From the NCBI GenBank assembly GCA_029204225.1, contig CM055107.1, positions 28,795,410-28,859,409 of the forward strand: a stretch of DNA of 64,000 nt, in the 5' to 3' direction. The stretch's first letter is position 1, and each line of letters starts with the position of its first letter. The stretch comes from Diphasiastrum complanatum. Lineage: Eukaryota > Streptophyta > Lycopodiopsida > Lycopodiales > Lycopodiaceae. The notes under the pieces are model-generated. The model made no database searches. It worked only from the letters and a program-made list of their open reading frames with translations, and was not told the DNA's origin. Below, piece by piece: positions 21,270-31,352 of the stretch. The position numbers and the translations under genes were made by a program.

Positions 21270-21281
21270 TGGTATCAGAGC
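21270..21281 (+). promoter_or_regulatory. copia-B primer binding site
   Basis: TGGTATCAGAGC is the perfect initiator tRNA-Met complement, abutting LTR-B. The following ~750 bp to 22027 is a leader with no recognised gene. Confidence 0.9.
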
Positions 21282-22027
21282 CTACCTAAGGTTACCATGC
21301 ATTTTGATCCATCTAAGTGAAAATTTTTCATCAATCTTGAGCTAGAAACTGTCAAGGCCCATTTTCCTAGCTATCTTGTTCAATTTTGGATCAAAAAAGA
21401 TCAAAAGGACATTGATTGGGTCTGACCTGGTACTGTACAAAATCAGGTGATCAGACACATGTGAGTAACATCCAATTTTAGTTTGGGAGTCCTCTTTTAT
21501 GTTTGATCCAAAAATCTTGCTAGATAGCTTGTTTTGAAGCTATTTTTGTCTAGTTTTTGATGCAATTAGTTTCATTCCATTTGGTTGAGCCAATCAAAAG
21601 TTATAAGCTTTTGAAGAGGGTTAGGTAGGGCACCTAGACCTAGGTGGACACATTTGGTTTGGTCAAGAGATTGCTTGTTTGATCCAAAATCACAGTTGAA
21701 TGCTTACCAATCTCATCTATATGTGATCTAGGCACTGTTTTGAGATCTTAGCCATTTTGTTTCATGCAATACATTGTATTTGAGTCAAATTTGGTTTCTT
21801 AGTGTATTTCACACGTGCTAAGAGTGTTTGATCCTAACTTTTCCCATACTCCATCATTTGATATGAAGTAGATCTAGTTTTGGAGAGATTGAAATAGCTA
21901 GTGAGAATCATCTCACAGTTTGTTGCAAGATCTTGCATAGGAGATGGTACCACACCATTATTGGATCCTATAGTGAGAGAGAAGCAACATTTTTTTTGTT
22001 CATCACTTTTATTTATCTCCACTTTAC

Positions 22028-22678
22028 ATGAATTCAATGAGTTCATACTTGTTGCAACCAAGTGAGAGATTGTCTACTTCCGATTATTCAATATGGAAGT
22101 TGAGGATGGAGTCCATCTTGATACTCCAAGATGTGATGGACATTGTACTTGGGATTGAGGAGGAGCCTCAAGTCCTTCAAGAAGTACAAAAATACAAGAA
22201 GAGAGCTAGGATGGCTCTCCACTACATTAAGATGAATGTCTCTAATGAGATATTGAGGGAGATTGGTGATTGTTCTACATCCAAGGAAGCTTGGGATTGT
22301 CTCAAGTCCATCTATGAGGCTAAGAACACCTCTAGGCTCCTCACTCTTAGAAATAAAATCTTCCAAAGTAGTCAAAAGAGTGATGAGAGTGCATCTAATT
22401 ATGTTTTGAGAGTCAAGGATATTCATAGGGAGCTTGCATGTATTGGTGACTCAATCAATCAAAGTGAGCTAGAGGATGATCCAAGCTCATGGATCATGAT
22501 TGGATACTCATCCATCAAGGAGGCCTTTAGTGTCTTTACACTCTCTATTTCAAAAGTGATTGTGAATAGAGATGTCACATTGCATGAAGATTCAATCTTG
22601 GAAGTGGCCGAGATCAAGGCTTCTCAAGAAGCATCACAAGTTATCCTTTATTCAAGTTATGATGGGGCCAATGTGTGA
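22028..22678 (+). CDS. copia-B Gag
   Basis: 216 intact codons of a Ty1/copia Gag (UBN2 type): LSTSDYSIWKLRMESILILQ, ALHYIKMNVSNEILREIGDC, SKEAWDCLKSIYEAKNTSRL and ESASNYVLRVKDIHRELACI. Met 22028 is the first Met after the leader. Gag coats the RNA in virus-like particles. The frame ends before the zinc knuckle. A degraded GKEGHLSCCIYYN at about 22758-22796 in another frame is probably the rest of it. No protease, integrase or RT follows; LTR-A2 begins at 23045. Confidence 0.85.
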   Translation: MNSMSSYLLQPSERLSTSDYSIWKLRMESILILQDVMDIVLGIEEEPQVLQEVQKYKKRARMALHYIKMNVSNEILREIGDCSTSKEAWDCLKSIYEAKNTSRLLTLRNKIFQSSQKSDESASNYVLRVKDIHRELACIGDSINQSELEDDPSSWIMIGYSSIKEAFSVFTLSISKVIVNRDVTLHEDSILEVAEIKASQEASQVILYSSYDGANV

Positions 22679-23044
22679 GGAGGAGTTTCTTCTTCATATG
22701 ATTTCAAGAAGATCTTCAAGATGCATGGCCGAGTCTTTATGGCTCACCTTACATGGCAAAGAGGGGCATCTTTCATGTTGTATCTACTACAACACATTCA
22801 TATATGCTTCTCTTCCTTTGCTTGAAATGCTATCTTGCTTCATTGAATTTTTTGGATCTCAAAGTTCAAGAAAAGCTATACTAGTTTTGTATGATGCTTA
22901 TGGTATGGACATGTTTCTTGTCATTATTGAATTAGATGTGTTTCCAATACTTTTTGAAAGCAATATATTGTATTGTCAAAAGTATGCTCTTGGTTCTAGT
23001 AAGAACAAGATTGAGCTTGGTACTCACTTTTTTGAAAATCTTCA

Positions 23045-23916
23045 GGTACTAGTGTCCTTGGTTAAGGGCAGGTAGGTGTCTATGCCTTGGATGGAGGTAT
23101 GGAACCTAGAGAGGTGTTAGAAAGTCATTGGATGAATATTTTTCTAAACCTTGGGTCTCAACCTTGAACCATATCACTTTATTGGTCTAGGACCAAAGTG
23201 TACTTGCACAACTTGGGCAATGGGACCTAGTAAGAGGGCGCCCTTGTAAAGTGTCCATTGAGTTCCCAACTCCCACAAGAATGGCATTCAAAGAGTCATA
23301 GGTTATGGAAGGAGTCTCTTGACATTCCATAAGCCTATGGAGGCTCTTGGAGATTCTTTAACTCCCCTAGGCTTCTCTCTCTCTCATTGGATGAGCATGG
23401 AACTCCATAGTGCATTGGAGTGGTCCATGGGCCATCTATATGAGGGTAGTAGGGCGCCCATTTGGAGGGGGAGATCTCTCTTGTTTGCTTTGCTTATGCT
23501 CTAGTGTTGCTACTAGTGCGTAGAGTGCTTTCTTGTGGTAGTATGCTTAAAGTTTGGATCTTGCTTATGGTATGGGACATAAGTAGGGTTTGGATCTTGA
23601 GAATGCTATGGAGTGTTGTGGTATGCTTGTGATTTGTTTATGGTTAGCAAGGGGGTGCTAGATAGGTCTTGCTTGGAGCTTGGATCTAGCTATGGTTGGG
23701 TGGTGAATACTTGATGCCATCTTGTTATCTATCTTTGTGTTTAAAAAGTAGGGACACAAGTGGGGGAGAGATCCTTGGAGGCTTGCAGATCCTTACTTGA
23801 GGGTGGAGGCATCCTAGCTTGGAGTTGGGGAACATCTTGAAGCTTGCAGGTTGCTTGGAGGATATTTGGAGGCTCTACCTTGGATTTGGAGGACTTCCTC
23901 ACCTCTACTTGTAAAA
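23045..23916 (+). repeat. LTR-A copy 2, 5'-truncated
   Basis: 872 bp matching LTR-A1 from about 16320 to its 3' end (ACTTGTAAAA). The first ~210 bp of the LTR are missing and replaced by copia-B-adjacent sequence at an abrupt junction. On the right it ends 27 bp from the primer site of a minus-strand element. Confidence 0.85.
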
Positions 23917-23943
23917 GATAATCTCTCAGTTTATTGAGCTGAT

Positions 23944-23955
23944 GCTCTGATACCA
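23944..23955 (-). promoter_or_regulatory. primer binding site of LTR-C element
   Basis: Minus strand TGGTATCAGAGC, a perfect initiator tRNA-Met site. It shows that the sequence to the right is a minus-strand 5' LTR. Only ~27 bp of that element's interior survives before LTR-A2. Confidence 0.85.
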
Positions 23956-25150
23956 TGCTGTTGGAGTAGAGGGGTGAGAGACGATGGCAATGGAGAAAGG
24001 GAGAAGTAAATTCATTGCAGAAACAACTCTCTCGTTGTTATGGGCTACATTAGCAAGAACATTATGAAAGAATGTAAATGCATAAATAGATTCACATCAC
24101 ACGCGTTCTCACTAACAAGATTGCAAAATAGTTCATACTTAGACAAATGAATGAGTACAGTCCACCGAAGAGATTAAATAGGTTGTGAAATTGCTGTAAA
24201 TCAGTTTTCAGTATGAAGTTCAGTTTCAGAATTTTGTATGATGGTGTAGTATGATAATGTTGTTCCTCAGGCGTCAAAGACAACCATCGTCTGATCAAAA
24301 ACTAAGGGGTCGTAGATGTCCGTGTTTTGATCAGAGCGAGTGAAAGAGCATAAGCATTCAGTAGTAAAGTATAATTAAATCACAACACACATACATCTAC
24401 GTTAGACACAGATGGGAATGTGTTGCTTCTATATTACATTAAAATCTTGAACAACACATAATGTTACAGCCAGAATGTCAACATAACTGCTGAATATCTT
24501 CCAATCGAACGAATAAGTTTGCATCATGGAGCATCAAGGACTGATGCGAGTTGGAGGTGTATTTATAACCAGCATGCTTGCGATTACAAGAAATGTTTAA
24601 CCAATCTATATTTACAAGACTAGTTTAACTTAATTATGTACTTGGTTGTGTACTTTGCAAATATTTAGAGTACAACAACATCTAAATAGGTGTACATGGG
24701 TTAGATGACTTGAGATCGCTGACATGGACAAGAATGTCGCATACTTCGCATTTTCTTGGAGAAGTAGCTGGAGATGTTTCTCGTCAAAATAGACACCCTT
24801 CGCATTTTTTGCATTTTGCAAAAAACCCGAAGGTGTTGGAAAAAACCAGAAGGTGTTGAAACTGATGTCGAAAGTCACATTTCGTACTTTGTCACATTTT
24901 TTGAAAAAGCCGACAAATAGTTTACTTCTTGAAAATAGTTGAAAAAAAGTCACTTTCGAGAAATTGTCACATTATTTGAGAGCTGAAAAAATGCAAAATG
25001 TGCGACAATTAGTTCATGTCTGCAGAGAAGTCTGCAAAGATACACTGTTGTAAACACAATGTATCTCTATAGACTTGTAGAAAATCCTGATTTGTTGAAG
25101 TCGTTGAAGCTGGCCAAGTCTTCAATGATCTTCAAATTCTTGATCCTGAC
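23956..25150 (-). repeat. LTR-C, minus-strand 5' LTR
   Basis: Read on the plus strand it starts TGCTGTTGGAG next to the primer site and tentatively ends near CCTGACA at 25150. A minus-strand TATAAATA at about 24557-24565 fits the promoter. An ~18-bp direct repeat (AAAAACC.GAAGGTGTTG) lies around 24820-24858. The outer boundary is inferred. Confidence 0.55.
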
Positions 25151-25297
25151 ATTTGAATGTGAAAGAGAACAAAAATGGTTACCCTTTAGTCATTAACCAT
25201 GGATGAAGATCAATCGGAAGCCCGATATAGTCATTCTTTTGAATAATTTGGTTGTCTGAATTATGTGATTCCTACAGGTATTTGATGAGCAGACATT

Positions 25298-25571
25298 GTT
25301 GGCTGATTTTGACGAATCCCCCAAGATACTCGGACAGAGCAACTCAAGAGCACCTCTCACCTTAGACCGAGGAGGTCTCTGAGAAGACGAGACCAATGAA
25401 GACTGAGAGCCGAGTATGAGAGCCGAGAAATGCTAGTTAGGAATGGCAAGCAAGAACTCTGTAAGCCTCGTGGTGAATCCCGGAAGATGGAATGACCATG
25501 TAGGAACTAGTATTTCTAGGCAAATGTATTAAATGCAAGTAGACCCCTCTTATAGAAAGTAGAGTGAGCCA
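25298..25571 (+). repeat. repeat family D, copy 1 (partial)
   Basis: ~274 bp beginning TGTTGGCTGATTT and ending GTGAGCCAC. Matches the left quarter of copy 3 (41597-42757). From CCTCTCACCTTAG onward it also matches copy 2. Confidence 0.85.
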
Positions 25572-25965
25572 CACATGCATTCTCAAATATTTGCAAAAAT
25601 CTGTGAGGGTCCGAAGTACCGTCAAACTTTGGTAGATCAAACTTGGGTGTACGTCTCTCAAGATGAGCATCCTAGGTAGCAGAAACTCCATTAGGGTTGG
25701 TTCTGACCCATGAGGGCTCAGCACCAGAAAAATGGGCTCGTGCTCATGAAGATTTGGCTCTATCAGATTCTTGTCCATCGAACAGGTTTGTGGATGGCTC
25801 TTGGAGTTTGGCCTGCATTCGGTAGAACCTATGACGTCTGATTTGTTCAGCTACAGGGGACCTGACCTCATGAATGCAGTTGTAGCGGTCGGTTTGTGAT
25901 TGTTGCAATTCAAGTGCGAAACCTCTCACCTTAGACCGAGGAGGTCTCTTAGAAGACGAGACCAA
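25565..25965 (-). pseudogene. gypsy Gag N-terminal fragment
   Basis: Minus-strand translation from Met 25965 reads MVSSSKRPPRSKVRGFALEL, QSQTDRYNCIHEVRSPVAEQ and IRRHRFYRMQAKLQEP. After a frame change comes LERRTPKFDLPKFDGTSDPH and RFLQIFENACVAHS. The latter is a gypsy Gag start, clearly related in pattern to RRAPRLDLPKYNGLTDP in gypsy-1. It lies exactly between two direct copies of repeat D, and its first codons are inside D copy 2. Stops occur at about 25680. A capsid-protein fragment, nonfunctional. Confidence 0.7.
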
Positions 25966-27031
25966 AAAAGACTGAGAGCCGAGTATGAGAGCCGGGAAAT
26001 GCTAGTTAAGAATGGCAAGCAAGAACTGTGTAAGCCTCGTGGTGAATCCCGAAAGATGGAATGACCATGTAGGAACTAGTATTTCTAGGCAAATGTATTA
26101 AATGCAAGTAGACCTCTCTTAAAGAAAGTAGAGTGAGCCACCTTTTGATGGTGACCTCTAGTGGAGAGCATTATTCCACTTGTAAATTGTGAAATGTGGA
26201 AATTCCACTAGAATGCCACCTAAGGAGCTCTCTTGCTTATTTAAGAGACTCCCTCTTTGAGTAGAGGAGCTTTTTGTGAATTGTATCAACTCCATGCTGA
26301 AATGAGAAAAGCCTTCACGAGTTTGATGCATCCATTGAGCTCCTTGATCATGCTTGTTTCTTGAGTGATGCATTTATGATCTTGCCTTTCTCTCCTTTTG
26401 TGTGTGGTTGTGGACTGTAGAGTGGATTAGATTTGCTGCTTTTGTAGAGTGGATTAGTTTCTTTTCTTGTTTGTGGAATAATGTAGGAACCAGCATTCAG
26501 GTAAACTAAATAGGTTGGACTGTGGTGTAGTTCTTGCATATCTCTTTACAATCCAGTTCTTGATGTTCTTGGGATGTCCAAGGATCAAAAGACTGGTTGG
26601 TTTCTTGATTCTTGGACTTCTAAAATGTTGTAGTTTAGTTCTTGTTTCTTGTTTTGTCAATTTATGCAAGTGCAGTTCAGTTTAGTAATACTTAGGATCT
26701 GATTCAGTTCGTTTCAAGAGTAGGTAGCTGTAGAATCTACAGGATGTTCATTTGGGTTGTATGCTAATCTATGAATGAACGTTCTTGGTTTGCATCTATG
26801 TATGAATGTAAGTGCGTTCAAGAGAGACAACTCTGAGTTGTCCTCTGACAGGCAGGACAAAAATATACTACAACAAGAATCTATCCCTTCTGTCTGGTTT
26901 GGCATTGTAATATCAAAAACACATATAACATATGCCATGAAGCCTGGTAACAGGCGAAAACGGTTCTGAGTAAGTAAAGAAATGCCTTAAGAAAAACCAA
27001 CAAATCCTCTGGAGCAGGGGATCTGTCAATA
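25921..27031 (+). repeat. repeat family D, copy 2
   Basis: ~1.1 kb matching copy 3 from CCTCTCACCTTAG to CTCTGGAGCAGGGGATCTGT. It includes TATTTAAGAGACTCCC (near 26239) typical of a plant LTR promoter on the plus strand. Downstream it abuts decayed copia integrase. It may be an LTR plus leader of an unidentified element. Confidence 0.75.
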
Positions 27032-27069
27032 GACATAGAACCAAAAGAGGTTGCATTTGACCCTAGATC

Positions 27070-28851
27070 AACGATCAATAAATGTGCAAGAAGAATCTTG
27101 AAATAGAAAATAATATTCCCCAAGAAGAAAATTGTGGACTTAATTTCCAACACAAATGGCATGTATCGACTGTACAATCTTGTAACATGTAAAGTTTTTA
27201 CAAGCAAGGATGTGACTTTCATTGAAAATCAATTTATTGATTTGAAGGGCAAGAATTAGATCCACTCTATCGACTATGCCTCGAAAACTCATGTATATTG
27301 AAATACCATTTTGATTCATTCAAGCAGTTAGCCAGTACGGTCATATTTAAAGGAAGATGAAGAAGCTGCAACTCAAGAGCAGCCGACACATCTAACACAA
27401 AGTCGAATTTCGCTATGAGAAGCTTCTCCTAGAAGATTGAAAAGAATTCAAACTTAGCCTATTCGATTCACGGATGAGTTTGCTCACTATTCTACATAGG
27501 TTCCGACCACAATTGAAGAAGCAATGTCATAGGCTGATTCAGATCTATGGAAGGAAGCTATGGACAAGAAGTACAACTCGTTGCTAAAGAATAACACTTG
27601 GACTATCACCAAGCTGCTTTTATCATTTGTTGTTGTAGCCAATCTTGAGGTGCACTAGATGGATGTACAAACAGCATTCGTCAATGGAGTCATTGAAGAG
27701 AACATCTATATGATCCAGCTAGAAGGCCATGTCTTCAATGGACAAGAAGATTGAGTATGAAAATTCCATAAAGCCTTGTACAGCCTGAACCAATCAGTGA
27801 GAGCCTGGTTCCATCAAATCAATATATTTTTTATTGATCATGGATTCAAACCAAGCTTTGTAGATTGTAATATTTATTTCAGAGTCGTCCAACAATTCTT
27901 TATCATCATCACACTATATATGAATGATACGTAGCTTTTCAGTGATTATATCAAACTGATAAAGACACCAAGAGGATGCTATCCCAAGAATTTGAGATGA
28001 TAGATCTAGGGAAAACACATTATTGTCTCAGGATCCAAATCTATAGAGACAAAAACAAAAGTCTTCTCTATTCTCTCAACAAAGGTACTTCCGCTATTTA
28101 CTTTAGAAATTCAATTTAATGAATTGCAAGCTTGTACATAATCATATGGATCTAAGAAGAGTAATGCCCTCAAACCAATGAGGAGAAGGATGGAATGAAG
28201 AAATATCCATATCAGTCGATTATCAAATCCTTGATATATGCAACGATCTCCACAAAGCCCAATCTTGCATACGTTGTTAGCTCTTTAAGCCAATACATGG
28301 ATAACCCTAGAATGATCCACTGGGAAGCTCTCCTAAGAGTAATCAAATGTGTATGAGCTACTATCAATCTATGCATCTGCTATCGAGAGACATAGATGCA
28401 AATTGGACAGGTGATGTCGACACCAAAAAAATCAACTTCTAGATTTGTCTTCTTGTTTAATAATGGTCCCGTATCTTGGAACAATCGAAAAAAGACCTCC
28501 ATTGCAATGTCTTTGATAGATTCAGAGTACATTGCATCCTCTCAAGCTAGTAAAGGGAAAAAAATTGAGAAATCTATTGTTTGACATTGGTCTCAGACAA
28601 ACTACTCCAACAATCCTTCAGTGTGACAATTAGAGTGCTATAACATTATTGATCAATCCTAGATTTCACTCTAGGAGCAAGCACATCGAGATTAAATACC
28701 ACTACATAAGGAGCAAAATACTCAACAAGGAGATAAATCTAATATATTGCAAAACTTAGTACATGGCAGCTGATATGTTTACAAAAGGACTAAGTCAATA
28801 GGCACACAAATCTTGAATTTGAATATCAAGCATTCAAGGATCTAGATTAAA
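27070..28851 (+). pseudogene. copia-3 integrase end, RT and RNase H, heavily decayed
   Basis: Integrase C-terminal tail at 27160-27260 (YRLYNLVTCKVFTSKDVTFI). RT fragments follow, such as EFEMIDLGKTHYCLRIQIYR (~27990) and SLIYATISTKPNLAYVVSSL (~28225). RNase H at 28390-28580 shows STSRFVFLFNNGPVSWNNRK and MSLIDSEYIASSQASKGK, then near 28760 ADMFTKGLSQ, the usual end of copia Pol. Dozens of stops and frame changes mark an old copy. A purine tract at 28849-28872 and LTR-A copy 3 follow. Confidence 0.8.
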
Positions 28852-28872
28852 GGGGGGTGGGGGTTGTGGGGG
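28849..28872 (+). promoter_or_regulatory. polypurine tract before LTR-A copy 3
   Basis: AAAGGGGGGTGGGGGTTGTG followed by GGGG, directly abutting TGTTACATACC. It is the plus-strand priming site of the element whose 3' LTR begins at 28873. Confidence 0.75.
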
Positions 28873-29040
28873 TGTTACATACCTATGTAACTAGCAATAC
28901 TTCAGTAACCCCTATGTGGCCATTTAGTGTTTGGGGGGCTAAATGGCAAATCACCCTTGGATAAGGGATACCCTTGGATTAAGGGTAGGTGCCTTTGGAT
29001 TAAGGTACTTGTGTCCTTGGATAAGGGCATGTAGGTGTTT
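28873..29040 (+). repeat. LTR-A copy 3, 5' end only
   Basis: ~168 bp starting TGTTACATACCTATGTAAC. It follows LTR-A with an internal deletion of roughly 95 bp and ends at GTAGGTGTTT, where unrelated sequence begins. Confidence 0.8.
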
Positions 29041-29967
29041 CATGCAAAATTATTTCATACAAAAACATTTTAATATTTTAAAATATTTGTTACCAGATAA
29101 TTTCTCAAATAAGTAAAATAATGTTTTTTTGTTGATTTTATATCTAGTTTTTTAAGTAAGATTTAAGTTTTTCACAAAAGACGATATTTTCTCAGCATGA
29201 AAATATAAAATTTGCAAAGCATTTTATATATAGGCATTTTTAAAAGAAAATTCAAAAAATTACAAAAATGAGTTTCCATGTCATTTCTTTTTTTTTGGTC
29301 ACCATGTTTTTTTGTGTAGAATTGACAAGATAGTTTTATGAAGCTCAACTTGTTTCTAGTCAATCTTTCTTTGTGAATGTGTGAGGGTCAAGTTGAGATT
29401 CCACTAAAGTTTCTAAAACATAAAAGAGTCCAATTTTTGGGTGCTCAACTTGAGTGGACTTGTTATTAGATTCCCACAAAATCTCCTAACGGACTTCCAA
29501 TTGCCATAAATTGTACGAGAATTTCCAAATGCGGAATTGCAACCCCAAGACTATAGAGAGCATCGAAAAAAGACTACCAATTGGAGCTTGATAATATATA
29601 TCTATTGGGAGTTCTACCATCACAGATTTGGTTGGGTTGCTTTGTCCCCAATGTTGCTTTGTTGCGGCTTGCTTAACCTTTGTATCTTTGGAATTGAGGG
29701 ATTTGAGAATTCCATTCCCAATCTAGGCACCATTCCATGTCTAGATCATGTCCTAAGTACGATGACAACCTTAGTTGTCTAGATCCGCACTTCTAGGTAC
29801 TTTTGTCCTCTCTTCATTTATCCTCACTTCTAAATACTATTATCCTCTCTTCATTGGATGGAAGCTCGTTAAGTACAAGTGATACTCACCCAGTCAAAGA
29901 TCCAAAACTTCGTTCTTAGCCTCTAAAACCACCTCTATAGGGAGGCATAGAAAAGGGACTACAATTT
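29041..29967 (+). repeat. probable LTR of gypsy type 2, plus strand
   Basis: No gene is visible. Its identity as LTR is inferred from the primer-site-like sequence at 29970 and the motif-rich leader that follows. Contains GATACTCACCCAG and several TCCTCTCTTCATT copies (29808-29855). Left edge unknown. Confidence 0.35.
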
Positions 29968-29969
29968 TA

Positions 29970-29982
29970 TGGCACCATTGCC
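29970..29982 (+). promoter_or_regulatory. primer-site-like sequence, gypsy type 2
   Basis: TGGCACCATTGCC resembles the plant gypsy site TGGCGCCGTTGCC and the site at 53696-53713 on the other strand. Confidence 0.5.
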
Positions 29983-30610
29983 AAAAAAACAATGTTTATT
30001 TTGTATAGAAACATTTTATGCTTTTTTGTCATTTTTTAAATTACAGGATTTTACTTGCTCTAACCTATTTCCTTGTGTTTTTTGTAGGGTTTTTACTCTC
30101 CAACACACCAATGAGAAAAGCAGACTTTGATTTGCAACCCCACAAGACGGTTAGTTATATTTTTTTACTTGCACTCTTCATTACTTGTCATTTGCTTCTT
30201 ATTTTTACTCGCCCTTCTCATCGTGCCAAGAACACTATCAAATCTTTCAGAGGACATCTCGATGAGTTAAAAGAAATACTCGCATCTTTACTCGCCACAA
30301 ACTACTCGTAGGATTGCTTGCACTTAGCTCATTTTTACTTGCCCTTTTTTCAATGGTATCTGATTATCAATTGTAGTCCACAAATTGCTCAACGAGTAAA
30401 ACTGTGATTACTCGCACTTTTATTTATGCCCATCTATTACTCACCATCAGAGAAAACCTGAAAACAGTGTACTTAGATTTGATCTTGATTATCAACCACC
30501 ACCCCACTTTGCTTTGTCATTTTTTCCTTTTCATGAATTTTTTCTCTTCAGGGCTTTGCCATAGTGATGGTAGATTACGAATGATAACAATAATTATTTC
30601 TTGAACTAAA
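29983..30610 (+). repeat. gypsy type 2 leader with TTACTCGCC motifs
   Basis: Noncoding. TTACTCGCC, TTACTTGCC and close variants occur about ten times between 30030 and 30440, for example near 30165, 30208, 30290, 30333 and 30410. The same motif in the same sense orientation fills the leader at 53.07-53.64 kb. Confidence 0.65.
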
Positions 30611-31089
30611 ATCTTATTGGATAAAATTGGATGCAAAATGGTTGGTAATTCTAAAGACCCAATTTTCTTGGAACTATGGCTTAATGGTTGACTCTTATTT
30701 TTTTAACCTTGATATTGAATTTTGATTCAAATCATGTGCATGTATAAGGATATGACAAGATTTAAGGACCTGTTGTAAAGATTTAGTGAATGAAAATCAA
30801 TGGTCCTTATTCATATTGATGAGTCATATTCAAACTTACCCAACAATTTGAAAAAATTGTTTTTGACAGCTTGATGTGGTAACATGTGATAGCCATGAGG
30901 GTAGCACTTTTTAAATGAAATTGCCATTGTTATGCTAATTTCATCAAGAAAGTGGGTCTGTATTAGGAGCCACTAATAGAAACTGAGGGGCTTGAATGCA
31001 ACATCGGGACCACATCTGAGCTTGTCACTATTGGAAATTTGATGAGGTATTTTGTATTCTTAAAAGAGACAAGCTAAAGGATTATTTTG

Positions 31090-31345
31090 ATGCAATGGAG
31101 AACAAAAAAAAAATTTCCATTCACGCTCTTGCATATTTTTGTATGAGGTCATGAATATTGTGTATTTAAAGTTGTGGCAAGCATGTGAAATATGCATGAA
31201 CCACTTGCAACTATTAGCAATGGCATGTGGGTGGAGATCTACATCACTTATTTGCTTTAGCCTATGTTGCTCTCAAGAGGAGGGTTCAATACAAAACTAT
31301 GGCCAATGATATTGCATCAGACTCTAATTCGTAAGGCAAATCCAT
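31090..31345. repeat. repeat E, copy 1
   Basis: Matches 38530-38745 (shared GTATTTAAAGT.GTGGCAAGCA, GTGAAATATGCATG, CCAATGATATTGCAT). Lies directly left of the duplicated gene segment. The remaining stretch 30611-31089 shows nothing recognisable. Confidence 0.7.
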
Positions 31346-31352
31346 ACGTTTT

